Below the pieces are notes generated by a model that had not been told where the DNA came from, made no database searches, and saw only the letters and a program-made list of their open reading frames with translations. Shown here one piece after another: positions 1-8,916 of a stretch of 64,000 nt of DNA. Location of the stretch: contig JAJCZH010000003.1 in NCBI GenBank assembly GCA_029262515.1, positions 1 to 64,000 of the forward strand, in the 5' to 3' direction. The position numbers and the translations under genes were made by a program. Position 1 is the stretch's first letter, and each line of letters starts with the position of its first letter. Source of the stretch: Deltaproteobacteria bacterium. GTDB lineage: Bacteria > Desulfobacterota > GWC2-55-46 > JADFVP01.

Positions 1-438
1 AAGTCCCTGCCGAGGACACTCGATATCGACGGCCGTTTCTTGATCTTTCACGGCTGGGTCAACGATACGGACAGTTATATCTTCGGTGCCAACGATGCGC
101 TTAAAAACTTCAAACGTCTTCAGGATATTCACCATAGTAACGTCTATTTCTTCGGCCACACCCACGTTGCTATTTCATATCTCGGTAGCGAGGGTACGGT
201 AAAGATTTCGGCCGACAGTTCGCTGCGTCTGACCAACAGGTACAACTATCTGATCAATCCGGGCTCGGTCGGGCAGCCCAGGGACAGGGACCCGAGAGCG
301 GCATTCGCCGTTTACGATGCTGTTGCCGGGACGATAGAGTTCCACAGGGTTGAGTACGATATTAAGAGAACAATAGAGAAGATAAGGAGTGCAGGCCTTT
401 CGAACCGGCTCGGAGAGCGGTTGAAGCTCGGCTGGTAG
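1..438 (+). CDS. Metallophosphoesterase, YfcE/MJ0936-like (5' truncated by window edge)
   Basis: The reading frame is open from base 1, so the true start lies before the window; about 145 C-terminal residues are visible. The metal-binding GHTH motif of calcineurin-like phosphoesterases is seen (FFGHTHVAI), followed by the family signature INPGSVGQPRD, where Asn and Ser sit near the active site. This places it in the YfcE/MJ0936 group of small phosphodiesterases that use two divalent metals; substrates in this group are mostly unknown. It ends just before a bidirectional hairpin terminator shared with the convergent moaA. The N-terminal DxH and GDxx metal motifs are outside the window, so catalytic completeness cannot be judged. 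Confidence 0.85.
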   Translation, partial: KSLPRTLDIDGRFLIFHGWVNDTDSYIFGANDALKNFKRLQDIHHSNVYFFGHTHVAISYLGSEGTVKISADSSLRLTNRYNYLINPGSVGQPRDRDPRAAFAVYDAVAGTIEFHRVEYDIKRTIEKIRSAGLSNRLGERLKLGW

Positions 439-473
439 AAGAGACCAGGGCAGGAATCTGTGAAAATGGTATT

Positions 474-513
474 AAAAAAAAAAGAGCAACGCATATTAGC
501 GTTGCTCTTTTTT
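474..513. terminator. Bidirectional intrinsic terminator between the phosphoesterase and moaA
   Basis: A perfect 12-bp stem (481-492 with 499-510, core AGAGCAACGC/GCGTTGCTCT) has a 6-base loop. It is preceded by a run of A and followed by a run of T, so it can terminate both the rightward phosphoesterase transcript and the leftward moaA transcript. Confidence 0.9.
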
Positions 514-544
514 CGGTTTGATCCGGTTTTATCTATTATTGTTA

Positions 545-1537
545 CTATCCGCCGATAAGGCTCATGGTCTTTGAGCATTTTTTGAAGAGCTCTTCATTTA
601 TATGGTGCTTCATCGGTTTTACCTTTACCGCATGAAAGAGTATATCTTCTATAACCTTGTCGTTAGAGCCATCCCTGAGCGCATCTCTTATGTCGATCTC
701 GGTGTCGGAGAAGAGGCAGGTCCGAAGCTTGCCGTCGGCGGTCAGCCTGAGCCTGTTGCACGAACCGCAGAAGTGCTCGGTTACGGGGCTGATAAAACCG
801 ACCTCTCCGAGGGCTCCTTCGAAACGGAACCTCCTTGCAGGCCCGGATGCGTTCCGTCTGCTCTCTACCGGGATGAGCTTTTCTCTGGCAACTATCCGCT
901 CCTGAATATCTTTGGCACTGATGCACTTCTCTTTCTGCCAGCCCTCTTCGGTATCGAACGGCATGTATTCTATAAAGCGTATATGGTACGGTTTTGTCTT
1001 GGAAATCTCCGCAAAGTCCATGATCTCATCGTCATTAAATCCCTTGATTACGACCATGTTCACCTTTACGGGTGTCAGTCCGGCCCTTTCTGCGGCCTCA
1101 AGGCCCTGAAGAACGGTATCGAGGCAATCTCCTCTCGTAAGCTTCTTCACCCGCTCGCGATTTAATGAGTCGAGGCTGACGTTTATACGGTTCAGTCCGG
1201 CCCTTTTCAACTCTTCGGCATACTCGCCAAGCAGTACGCCGTTGGTAGTGAGGCTGAGATCTTGAATACCCTCTATATTGGAAAGGTCGTGAATAAAACC
1301 GACGATACCTTTTCGTACAAGGGGCTCACCGCCTGTTATGCGCAGACGCGAGATTCCGTTCTTCGCCCCGATGCGGGCAATCCTCAGAAGCTCTTCATAC
1401 CTCAGTATTTTACCAGGCTCCGTCAGGTCTATGCCTTCGCTCGGCATGCAGTAGATGCACCGGAGGTTACACCTGTCGGTAACCGAGATACGCATGTAAT
1501 CTATCTTTCTCTTATATGAATCGACCAGTTTAGTCAT
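545..1537 (-). CDS. moaA: GTP 3',8-cyclase MoaA (molybdenum cofactor biosynthesis)
   Basis: Radical SAM enzyme catalysing the first step of molybdopterin synthesis, GTP to (8S)-3',8-cyclo-7,8-dihydro-GTP, in the cytoplasm. The 330-residue length is normal. The N-terminal SAM cluster motif is C23-x3-C27-x2-C30 (TDRCNLRCIYC), and the second 4Fe-4S cluster is bound by C257-x2-C260-x13-C274 near FCGSCNRLRL. The C-terminal Gly-Gly pair that is essential in MoaA is present (SLIGG). The stop of the upstream penicillin-binding protein gene lies 4 bases away, so the two genes are probably cotranscribed. No other moa gene is nearby. Confidence 0.97.
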   Translation of the reverse strand: MTKLVDSYKRKIDYMRISVTDRCNLRCIYCMPSEGIDLTEPGKILRYEELLRIARIGAKNGISRLRITGGEPLVRKGIVGFIHDLSNIEGIQDLSLTTNGVLLGEYAEELKRAGLNRINVSLDSLNRERVKKLTRGDCLDTVLQGLEAAERAGLTPVKVNMVVIKGFNDDEIMDFAEISKTKPYHIRFIEYMPFDTEEGWQKEKCISAKDIQERIVAREKLIPVESRRNASGPARRFRFEGALGEVGFISPVTEHFCGSCNRLRLTADGKLRTCLFSDTEIDIRDALRDGSNDKVIEDILFHAVKVKPMKHHINEELFKKCSKTMSLIGG

Positions 1538-1541
1538 CTAA

Positions 1542-3983
1542 TCACTCCACGATCTGCATCATCTCGGGGTTGTCCTCATACCCCGCGTCATCAATCGGAA
1601 TGTCGAACTCGTCAGTCTCTTCTGCTGCGGTATCGTCCCCTTCATCACTGTTAGAGACGTTTGAGGCACCCGGTTTTGGAGTTCTGTCGGCCCCTTCGGT
1701 CGGGTAGCTAATTTCCGTCGGTGCGGTGCCTGTTTTGAAGGCCTCGAATAACACGTCTTGAGCCTCTGGCGGTGCAAGAAGGCCTGTAACCGGGTCTATC
1801 TTCGCGAACTCTATGTCGTCCGGAACGTCGAAGTTCTTGATGGGCGTACCAACGGTAGCGCCCTGCATGTATTTGAGCCAAATAGGTATGGCGGCTCTTG
1901 AGCCGGTCTCAAACTTACCGAGCTCCTTTTCTGTATCGTAACCGACCCACACTGTTGCCGTAAGGTCCGGTATAAACCCGATAAACCATGCGTCGTTTAA
2001 GTTGTTGGTGGTGCCTGTCTTTCCGGCAGCAGGCCGTCCAAGCGCTTTGGCTCTGCGCCCGGTTCCGTCTTGAACAACCCCCTGAAGCAGGTTAGCCATA
2101 ATAAATGCGGTATCTTCTCCGATAACCTGTTCGGCGGTAGGTATGTTCTCTTCAAGGACGTTACCGTCTTTGTCGGTAATCTTGGTTATGAAGATCGGGT
2201 CCGGCCTGTAACCTTTGTTCGCAAAGGTAGAAAAGACGGTATTCATCTCCTGAAGCGTAAGGGCAGAGCTTCCGAGCGCCAAAGAGAGGTCATTTGCTAG
2301 CGGCGAGGTTATACCGAACTTCTTTGCGTAGTCGATCGCAGTAGAGACGCCGATATCCTGCAGTACCTTGATGGTCACTATATTACGCGACTTTGTCAGC
2401 CCCTTTCTAATGGTGGTCGGGCCGTGAAACTGCTCGTCGTAGTTGCGCGGGCGCCACTTCTCATCATTAATTTCATCTTCAAAGACGATAGGCGAGTCTA
2501 ATACAATTGTAGCCGGGGTATAGTCGTTGTCCAGCGCCGCTGCGTATATTATTGGTTTGAAACCCGAACCCGGCTGGCGTAATGCCTGTACGGCGCGGTT
2601 GAACTGGGTCTCCCTGAAGTCGGAACCGCCTACCATAGCGCGTACGTAACCGGTCTCAGGTTCTGAAGAGATGAGCGCGGCTTCGACAAGCGGAACCTGT
2701 TCGAGAGCGAGGCTCAGAAGAGCATCTTCGTCCTTCGGCTCCCTTCTTACCCGAACATGGATAACGTCTCCTGTTTTGAAGTTATTGAGAGGTTCGGCCA
2801 CGAGCGTGCCGTCCGAGAGGTTCTCAGGGTTGTAGACCCGCGCCCACCGGTACTGCCACTTGTTGATTATTCCGTGACGGTGGCCGATGTCGACATTTAT
2901 CAACTTCTTCTTAATGTCAACCGAGGTAATGAGACCCTTGTAGATACCGTTCTTCTCTATAGGTTTGCTTTCGAGCTCTTTGTCTATCTGCTCACGCAGT
3001 TCGTCCATCTCATCTACGGTCTCAAGGGCTGAAATCGGGCCCCTGTACCCCCTGCGCTTGTCAAAGGCGCGGCGGCCTGTATCTACGGCCTCGTTTGCGG
3101 CCTTCTGAAAATTGATGTTCATGGTCGTATAGATATTGAGCCCGCCCTTGTAGAGCAGGTTTTCACCATATTGCTCTTCCACGTATCTTCTTATATGTTC
3201 GGTAAAGTACGGACCGGCCCAGAGCGTCTTGATCGCCTTCGGTTTCAGCTTCAGTTCCTCGAAGAAGGCGGCGACGGCCTCGTTAGGGTTTATGAACTCC
3301 TCTTCGACCATCCTGTTGAGTACGAATTCCTGGCGCTCCTTGGCGCGATTTAGGTTGCTGTAAGGTGAATACTTGCTCGGGGCTTTCGGCAGGCCGGCCA
3401 GAAGGGCGGACTCGGATATGGTTAAATCTTCAACGTTTTTGCCGAAGTAGGTCTCTGCTGCGGCCTGAACGCCGTAAGCGCCGTTACCGAGGTATATCTG
3501 GTTGAGGTAGAGGTTGAGGATTTCGTCTTTGTTAAGCTCCCGCTCGATCCTGTAGGCCATTATAACCTCGCGAATCTTCCTCGATATCTTCTTTTCATTT
3601 GAGAGAAAGAAACTTCTGGCAACCTGTTGGGTTATAGTAGAGCCGCCCTGAACGAATTTACCAGCTTTCATATTCTTATAAAAGGCGCGTGCTATACTTA
3701 TGTAGCTGATTCCCTCATGCTCGTAGAAACCGGAGTCTTCAGCCGCCAGAAAGGCATCGATAAGGAACTTCGGCATGGTAGTCAGAGCCACCACTACCCT
3801 GCGCTCGATATAGAACTCGCCGATAACCTCACCTTCGGCAGAGTACGCCTTGGTTACCAGGTTCGGCTGGTAGTCCGTTATTCTAACGAGAGAGGGAAGG
3901 TCTTTGGTAAAGTGAAAATAAGTCCCAAATATGATCAGTGCTACAAAGGCGATGCACAGCCCGAGTATTTTTCGTCTATTCAT
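1542..3983 (-). CDS. mrcA: Penicillin-binding protein 1A (bifunctional transglycosylase/transpeptidase)
   Basis: Class A PBP that polymerises and cross-links peptidoglycan in the periplasm, about 813 residues. An N-terminal membrane anchor (KILGLCIAFVALIIFG) is followed by the GT51 glycosyltransferase domain with the catalytic-Glu motif EDSGFYEHEG. The transpeptidase domain has the active-site SxxK (GSGFKP), SRN in place of SxN, and KTG (GKTGTTNNLNDAW). A low-complexity acidic tail ends the protein. I chose the ATG at 3983 because it precedes the anchor directly. A GTG at 4055 would add 24 residues in frame, and neither start has a strong ribosome-binding site. Confidence 0.95.
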   Translation of the reverse strand: MNRRKILGLCIAFVALIIFGTYFHFTKDLPSLVRITDYQPNLVTKAYSAEGEVIGEFYIERRVVVALTTMPKFLIDAFLAAEDSGFYEHEGISYISIARAFYKNMKAGKFVQGGSTITQQVARSFFLSNEKKISRKIREVIMAYRIERELNKDEILNLYLNQIYLGNGAYGVQAAAETYFGKNVEDLTISESALLAGLPKAPSKYSPYSNLNRAKERQEFVLNRMVEEEFINPNEAVAAFFEELKLKPKAIKTLWAGPYFTEHIRRYVEEQYGENLLYKGGLNIYTTMNINFQKAANEAVDTGRRAFDKRRGYRGPISALETVDEMDELREQIDKELESKPIEKNGIYKGLITSVDIKKKLINVDIGHRHGIINKWQYRWARVYNPENLSDGTLVAEPLNNFKTGDVIHVRVRREPKDEDALLSLALEQVPLVEAALISSEPETGYVRAMVGGSDFRETQFNRAVQALRQPGSGFKPIIYAAALDNDYTPATIVLDSPIVFEDEINDEKWRPRNYDEQFHGPTTIRKGLTKSRNIVTIKVLQDIGVSTAIDYAKKFGITSPLANDLSLALGSSALTLQEMNTVFSTFANKGYRPDPIFITKITDKDGNVLEENIPTAEQVIGEDTAFIMANLLQGVVQDGTGRRAKALGRPAAGKTGTTNNLNDAWFIGFIPDLTATVWVGYDTEKELGKFETGSRAAIPIWLKYMQGATVGTPIKNFDVPDDIEFAKIDPVTGLLAPPEAQDVLFEAFKTGTAPTEISYPTEGADRTPKPGASNVSNSDEGDDTAAEETDEFDIPIDDAGYEDNPEMMQIVE

Positions 3984-4224
3984 CCTAAAACTATAACAAA
4001 AAGGAGTGGTTAAAGCAAGATAAAGGAGGTTCTCAAACAGGGTTCCCATGCTCACCCGGCTTTATGCGCTTTTGTGCAGCTTGGATGAGTTTCAACTTTG
4101 GTACGGTTCTATAAGTATTGATAAAAATTGTTTTATAGGCTAAATTATAGTGAAACTAATTAGGCACAACAGGCCGCATGCAGTCTGGGTGCGGCTTCTG
4201 TTCTTTAACTGGAAAAGAAATGAA

Positions 4225-6423
4225 ATGTTAAGGTTTGAAGATATTTTAGAGTCGGTCGCGGAGAACAACCCCTCTGCCGATCTCGATCTCTTGAAGAAGG
4301 CGTACGTCTTTTCGGGAATGGTTCATCAGGGGCAGACCCGCATGTCCGGAGAGCCGTACCTGATTCATCCTCTGGCGGTCTCGAATATACTCGCCGACCT
4401 GAAGATGGATGTTCAGTGCGTTGTTACCGGCCTGCTTCACGATACTGTCGAGGATACGCATACTACGCTTGAGAAGATAGATGAGCTTTTCGGCCCCGAG
4501 GTGGCCTCTTTGGTTGACGGCGTTACAAAGATCAGCCGCTTGACCTTTGACAAGCAGGAGGATAGGGAGGCGGAGAACTTCCGCAAGATGATCTTTGCCA
4601 TGAGCAAGGATATCAGGATAATACTGATAAAACTTGCCGACAGGCTCCATAATATGAGAACGCTCGATGCCCTCAAGCCGAACAGGCAGAAGGCGATAGC
4701 CAGGGAGACGATGGATATCTACGCTCCGATGGCTAACAGGCTCGGTATCGGCTGGATAAAGACGGAACTCGAAGACATCTCGTTTAAGTATATAGACCCA
4801 GAGAGGTACGCATTTCTTACCGAGCGCGTTGTTCAGGAGACGGATGCCTGGAGCAAGTATATTGAGAACGTCAAGTCGATCATAGAAGGCAAGCTTACTG
4901 AGAACGATTTTGATGGAGTAGTTGCAGGGCGCGTCAAGCATCTGTACTCTATTCATAAGAAGATGGAGGCCCAGGGAGTAGATTTCGAGAATATCTATGA
5001 TATTATCGCCTTCAGGATAGTGGTGGAGAATGATCAGGACTGTTATGCCGTCCTGGGCCTGATTCACTCTATCTGGAAGCCTGTGCCGGGCCGTTTTAAA
5101 GATTATATAGCCCTTCCGAAGCTCAACAGGTATCAATCTCTCCACACAACGGTCGTCGGGCCGTACGGCATACGGATGGAGGTACAGATACGGACATACG
5201 AGATGCACAGGATTGCCGAGTACGGAATCGCATCACACTGGAAGTATAAGGAAAACGGTGAGATAGATGCGGATGACGACAAGACATTCGCTTGGCTTCG
5301 CCAGCTTCTCGAGTGGCAAAGAGACTTAAAGGATTCCGACGAATTTATGGATTCGCTCAAGGTAGACCTCTTTCCGGAGGAGGTCTTCGTCTTTACCCCC
5401 AAAGGAGATATAAAACAGTTCTCTGTCGGGGCCACCCCTATAGATTTCGCCTATGCAATCCATACCGATGTAGGTAACAGGTGCGTTGGCGCCAAGATAA
5501 ACGGCAAACTCGTGCCTCTGGGCACAAAACTTCGCAGCGGTGACGTGGTCGAGGTCATTACGTCTAAAATTGACAGGCCGCGAAAGGACTGGCTCAATCA
5601 TGTTAAAAGCGCAAGGGCGAAGACCCGTATAAGGCAGTGGATAAAGAACGAAGAGAGAACAAAGAGTATCTCTTTAGGTAAAGAGATACTCGGCCATGAG
5701 CTTCAGAGACATAACCTGAATCTTGAGTCCCTGGTCGCTTCCAAAACGCTTGAAGAGGTTGCAAAGAGCAAATTCAGTCTCGGTTCCGTAGAGAGCCTTT
5801 TTGCGACTATAGGTTACGGAAAGGTCTCTGCCACTAACGTACTGCGCGGTATCCTGCCGGAAGAGAAGAGCTTTGAGGCGAGCAAGCATAAGTTCTCGTT
5901 CAAAAGGATGTTCGGACGCTTCAAGAGTAGTCCAAAGATTGCAAGAAGCCCGGTAATCGTTAGCGGTGACGACGATATCATGGTTCGGTACGCGCAGTGC
6001 TGTAATCCGCTGCCAGGAGAGAGCATAGAGGGGCTTACTACTCTGGGCCAGGGGCTTAGCATCCACTCGGAGAATTGCCCTAATCTGATGAACGTAGATG
6101 TCGAGAGGTTGATAGAGGTCGCCTGGGCTCCTGACATCAGTATTACGCGTCCCGTAAATATCGAAGTTCTGTGCAGAAATGAGAAGGGTGTTCTGGCAGA
6201 GATGACCAATGTAATCCAGAGCGCTGATGCGAATATCTCAAGTGCTGAAATAGGGACCAATCCGGAGAACAGGGCGGTCTGTACGCTTGTGGTCGATGTC
6301 AAGTCTGTCAAGCACCTCAATACTATCATGAGTTCACTTACTAGAATCAGCAAGGTTCTGAGGGTTAGACGGGTAAAGAAGAGTAGTTCTGTGGAAGATA
6401 ACACAGAGGGTGAGAGGGTATAG
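4225..6423 (+). CDS. relA: Bifunctional (p)ppGpp synthetase/hydrolase (Rel/SpoT family)
   Basis: Stringent-response enzyme making and degrading (p)ppGpp. The HD hydrolase motif HDTVED (residues 72-77) is intact. The synthetase domain has the RxKD form (GRFKDYIA) that marks bifunctional Rel/SpoT enzymes, plus the substrate-binding MEVQIRT. A TGS domain (DLFPEEVFVFTPKGD onwards) and a C-terminal zinc-finger/ACT regulatory part (YAQCCNPLPGE; ACT near the end) complete the usual architecture. I chose ATG 4225, which has GGAAAAG upstream and matches the family N-terminus; an in-frame start at 4150 is less likely. As the only RSH gene in the window it is probably the main ppGpp enzyme. ridA follows after 4 bases. 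Confidence 0.97.
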   Translation: MLRFEDILESVAENNPSADLDLLKKAYVFSGMVHQGQTRMSGEPYLIHPLAVSNILADLKMDVQCVVTGLLHDTVEDTHTTLEKIDELFGPEVASLVDGVTKISRLTFDKQEDREAENFRKMIFAMSKDIRIILIKLADRLHNMRTLDALKPNRQKAIARETMDIYAPMANRLGIGWIKTELEDISFKYIDPERYAFLTERVVQETDAWSKYIENVKSIIEGKLTENDFDGVVAGRVKHLYSIHKKMEAQGVDFENIYDIIAFRIVVENDQDCYAVLGLIHSIWKPVPGRFKDYIALPKLNRYQSLHTTVVGPYGIRMEVQIRTYEMHRIAEYGIASHWKYKENGEIDADDDKTFAWLRQLLEWQRDLKDSDEFMDSLKVDLFPEEVFVFTPKGDIKQFSVGATPIDFAYAIHTDVGNRCVGAKINGKLVPLGTKLRSGDVVEVITSKIDRPRKDWLNHVKSARAKTRIRQWIKNEERTKSISLGKEILGHELQRHNLNLESLVASKTLEEVAKSKFSLGSVESLFATIGYGKVSATNVLRGILPEEKSFEASKHKFSFKRMFGRFKSSPKIARSPVIVSGDDDIMVRYAQCCNPLPGESIEGLTTLGQGLSIHSENCPNLMNVDVERLIEVAWAPDISITRPVNIEVLCRNEKGVLAEMTNVIQSADANISSAEIGTNPENRAVCTLVVDVKSVKHLNTIMSSLTRISKVLRVRRVKKSSSVEDNTEGERV

Positions 6424-6427
6424 GTTT

Positions 6428-6808
6428 ATGGCTAAAGAGATAGAGACTGTTTCGGCGCCAAGCGCCATAGGGCCGTACTCTCAAGGAGTCAAGTCCGGCA
6501 ATATGCTCTTTCTTTCCGGTCAGATACCGATAGAGCCGGCTCTCGGAGAGGTGGTTCCGGGTGGCATAGAGGCGCAGACCCGTCAGGTGTTAAAGAATCT
6601 TGGCGAGGTCTTGAAAGAGGGTGGCGCCACATTTGGCCACGTGGTTAAAACCACCGTATATCTAAAGGATTTGAAAAAGTTTCCCGAAATGAACAGTTTA
6701 TACGCAGAGTACTTTACGCCCCCTTACCCGGCACGTGTTACCGTAGAGGTATCGGAATTACCCAAGGGTGTTGAAATCGAAATCGACGCTATTGCCGTTA
6801 TTGACTGA
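6428..6808 (+). CDS. ridA: RidA family reactive intermediate/imine deaminase
   Basis: Small (126 residues) YjgF/YER057c/UK114 protein that hydrolyses reactive enamine/imine intermediates released by PLP enzymes. Family motifs seen: GPYSQGV, LFLSGQIPI and the C-terminal PARVTVEVSELPKGVEIEID, containing the conserved Arg and Glu of the active cleft. Start ATG 6428 is preceded by GAGAGGG inside the end of rel, so translation is coupled to rel. The rel-ridA pairing is common in bacteria. Confidence 0.96.
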   Translation: MAKEIETVSAPSAIGPYSQGVKSGNMLFLSGQIPIEPALGEVVPGGIEAQTRQVLKNLGEVLKEGGATFGHVVKTTVYLKDLKKFPEMNSLYAEYFTPPYPARVTVEVSELPKGVEIEIDAIAVID

Positions 6809-7103
6809 AAAGCATACTTTTGTTGAAAGTCTGTTCCGTTGATACTGTGAATAGAACCGGTTGTTATGTCTGTAAAAACTCTGGTCTGCTTGTGGAACTA
6901 TCAAAACCCATGTATAATAAAGATCAGGTGCAGGAAGTCTCTGTCGATACAGTGCGATAGGTGAAAGACGGATAGCAGGGCCGAACCGGTTCAACTGGCG
7001 GGATTTCAACATAAAAAGGGGCTAAAGCTCTTAAAAATTTTTGAAACTGAAGGAGTCGGCGGAAAAGGACGGAGTGGTCAAGAAGTGCTCAAAATGTTAA
7101 AAC
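6809..7103 (+). other. Gene-free stretch downstream of ridA, possible small RNA
   Basis: No protein-coding gene is supported here. Several features suggest transcription: a good sigma-70 promoter at 6890-6918, short inverted repeats (CTGT-CGAT-ACAG near 6943; the palindrome AACCGGTT, which also occurs near 6855), and the strong hairpin at 7104-7133. I could not match it to 6S, tmRNA, RNase P, SRP RNA or a known riboswitch by eye. Confidence 0.35.
6890..6918 (+). promoter_or_regulatory. Candidate sigma-70 promoter in the ridA-rpmB gap
   Basis: TTGTGG (6890-6895) and a perfect TATAAT (6913-6918) are separated by 17 bases. Transcription would start near 6925 and run rightwards through a region without a gene, towards the hairpin at 7104-7133. 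Confidence 0.5.
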
Positions 7104-7133
7104 GCCCCGGTCTTTTATAACAAGTACCGGGGC
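7104..7133 (-). terminator. Probable rpmB terminator hairpin
   Basis: Stem GCCCCGGT/ACCGGGGC (7104-7111 with 7126-7133) and a 14-base loop. Read leftwards the hairpin is followed by GTTTTAACATTTT, a T-rich tail, which fits termination of rpmB. It could also end a rightward transcript from 6925, but the tail on that side is poor in T. Confidence 0.6.
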
Positions 7134-7233
7134 TTCCTGGGGCTTCTATTATTGCAGGGGGCTGTTCTTTTTTGAAACTTGCACTACGTTAGAGTGTGCA
7201 AGTGGTGCAGTACCAAGTGAGACAAGTAGAAAA

Positions 7234-7425
7234 CTAGGCTACTTTGGTAACGGCCCCGGAACGGATGCAGCGTGAGCAGACCCTGATCTTTTTGGTGTTG
7301 CCTTTATCGGCAGTGCGGACCGACTGAAGGTTCGGGTTCCATCTCCGTCTGGTTTTGTTATGGGCGTGGCTTACATTGTTGCCGCTTGCCGGCTTTTTAC
7401 CACATATTTCACAGATTGCTGCCAT
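7234..7425 (-). CDS. rpmB: 50S ribosomal protein L28
   Basis: 63-residue L28 of the large ribosomal subunit. [12 protein letters not shown] at the N-terminus and VCSRCIRSG near the C-terminus give two CxxC pairs, so this is the zinc-binding form. The central [16 protein letters not shown] is the L28 signature. The start is fixed by GGAGGAAAG 5 bases upstream of ATG at 7425. It is monocistronic here, not paired with rpmG. Confidence 0.97.
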   Translation of the reverse strand: MAAICEICGKKPASGNNVSHAHNKTRRRWNPNLQSVRTADKGNTKKIRVCSRCIRSGAVTKVA

Positions 7426-7469
7426 CGATCTTTCCTCCATGTCGGTTTTTGTTAGCAATAGAATTTAGA

Positions 7470-7498
7470 AAAGTAACATCTTTTAGATGGTTTTGCAA
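7470..7498 (-). promoter_or_regulatory. Candidate rpmB promoter
   Basis: On the minus strand TTGCAA (7498-7493) and TACTTT (7475-7470) are 17 bases apart, with an extended -10 TG. The expected start is near 7463, about 38 bases before the rpmB ATG. Confidence 0.5.
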
Positions 7499-7534
7499 GT
7501 TTTTTTCAGTTTTTTTGCCAGATGAGATGATGAC

Positions 7535-8140
7535 ATGTTAAACCGTATCTACATATCCTCTGCAGCCCTGCTCTGTATCTATACGCTGTTTCTCTTTTAT
7601 ACCTTTGTCGGCAGTGTTGCGGATTTCAGGTCAGGTCAGGATTCTAACATCTCGGCTCTTAAGCACGCCAAGACGGACGCGATAGTGGTGCTGACCGGTG
7701 GACAGGGTAGAGTAGAGAAGGGACTAGCTCTACTGCGTGAAGGCAAGTCTTCAAAATTGATACTGAGTGGCGTAAACAGCGCATCTAACCACAATCAGAT
7801 TTTTAGCAACAAGCTTGTAAAGGGTGAGCAATACAGGATAATACTTGAAAAGAACTCGAAGAGCACCTATGAGAACGCCTTTGAGATGAAAAGGTTGGTT
7901 GAGGAACTACATATTGAGTCGATCACCCTAATAACCAGTTCATACCATATGAAGCGGGCGTATACCGCCTTCATGCGCATAATGCCGGACGGGGTTCGTA
8001 TTGAGCCGTACACTATCTCCACGCCTAACTTCGATGAAGAGAAGTGGTGGGCTCCGGATAACCTTGCGGTAGCCCTGCCTGAATTCCTGAAGTACTACTG
8101 GTACGAAATCCGTTACAATGTGGGTAGTACCATCGCCTGA
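7535..8140 (+). CDS. YdcF/ElyC/SanA family (DUF218) membrane-anchored protein
   Basis: 201 residues. An N-terminal hydrophobic anchor (SSAALLCIYTLFLFYTFVG) is followed by a DUF218 domain: DAIVVLTGGQGRVEKGLALL, KLILSGVN, NSKSTYENA and ITLITSSYHMKRA. The pattern of conserved Thr-Gly-Gly, Ser-x-x-Thr-x-x-Asn and Ser-x-x-His-x-x-Arg is typical. Family members such as ElyC and SanA affect envelope integrity, but the reaction is not established. It is divergent from rpmB. The downstream gene is convergent, with a 31-base gap. Confidence 0.85.
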   Translation: MLNRIYISSAALLCIYTLFLFYTFVGSVADFRSGQDSNISALKHAKTDAIVVLTGGQGRVEKGLALLREGKSSKLILSGVNSASNHNQIFSNKLVKGEQYRIILEKNSKSTYENAFEMKRLVEELHIESITLITSSYHMKRAYTAFMRIMPDGVRIEPYTISTPNFDEEKWWAPDNLAVALPEFLKYYWYEIRYNVGSTIA

Positions 8141-8171
8141 ACCTGTCTTGCTTCCATTTAGGCCTAGACGC

Positions 8172-8846
8172 CTAGATATCGATACTCTCTCCCGGAGCGA
8201 GTATCCGTACATGCGTCGCAGCACCTCTCAGCATCTCTTTAAACTCTTCAGGATCCTGCTCTATCACCTCGAAGGTATTGTAATGCATCGGTATCACAAC
8301 TTTCGGTTTTAGCATCTCTACGGCGCGTACGGCGTCGTCCATACCCATGGTAAAGTTATCGCCAATGGGCAGCATTGCTATGTCTATAGAGTTGGTATCG
8401 CCTATAAGGGCCATATCCGAGAAGAGTCCTGTATCTCCGGCGTGGTAGGCGGTTTTACCGTCCATTGTTACGAGAAAGCCGCACGGGTTGCCAACCGCGC
8501 CTTCGCCTTCTACGGTAGAGCCGTGGTGGGCTATGGTTAGCTTGATCCGCCCAAAATCGAAGTCGTAAGCTCCGCCTATATGCATATGGTGTCCCTCGGC
8601 GCCCTTTGCGATGCAGTAATTGACAAGCTCGAACGGGGCTATGATCTGCACTCTGTTTGCCGTAGCTATCTCTATGGCGTCCCCTATATGATCCGCATGG
8701 CCGTGGGTCACGAGTACCGCGTCGACCTCTACGTCAGATGGGTCTATGGTGGCTTGCGGGTTGCCGGTCAGGAAAGGGTCTATTATTATAGAACCTGAGT
8801 CGCTCTTGATGCTGAAGCATGAGTGCCCCTGAAATGTAATCTTCAT
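8172..8846 (-). CDS. UPF0173 metal-dependent hydrolase (metallo-beta-lactamase fold)
   Basis: 224-residue short MBL-fold hydrolase. The metal motif THGHADH (H48, H50, D52, H53) is intact. Further ligands fit AHHGSTVEG, YHAGDTG and IPMHYNTF. Length and the opening MKITFQGHSCFSI match the UPF0173/YtkL family, which is widespread but has no firmly known physiological substrate. It probably binds two zinc ions. It is a single gene, with a 70-base gap to the DUF523 gene on the same strand. Confidence 0.92.
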   Translation of the reverse strand: MKITFQGHSCFSIKSDSGSIIIDPFLTGNPQATIDPSDVEVDAVLVTHGHADHIGDAIEIATANRVQIIAPFELVNYCIAKGAEGHHMHIGGAYDFDFGRIKLTIAHHGSTVEGEGAVGNPCGFLVTMDGKTAYHAGDTGLFSDMALIGDTNSIDIAMLPIGDNFTMGMDDAVRAVEMLKPKVVIPMHYNTFEVIEQDPEEFKEMLRGAATHVRILAPGESIDI

Positions 8847-8916
8847 GCTCGCCTCCGTATATGGTTTTTTTAGATAAGTATAACAGCATCTTACAGGTAT
8901 TAGCTGATAATTTAGA

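Noticed and set aside
4246-5208. Long open frame antisense to the rel gene (320 codons)
   Set aside because: It lies wholly inside rel on the other strand, with no family motif and no ribosome-binding site. The rel frame has complete HD, synthetase, TGS and ACT signatures.
6925-7100. Possible group II intron or tRNA in the ridA-rpmB gap (GTGCG and GGTTCAA seen)
   Set aside because: GTGCG is too short to mean an intron 5' end. No domain V was found, and the GGTTCAA is not flanked by a pairing T-stem.
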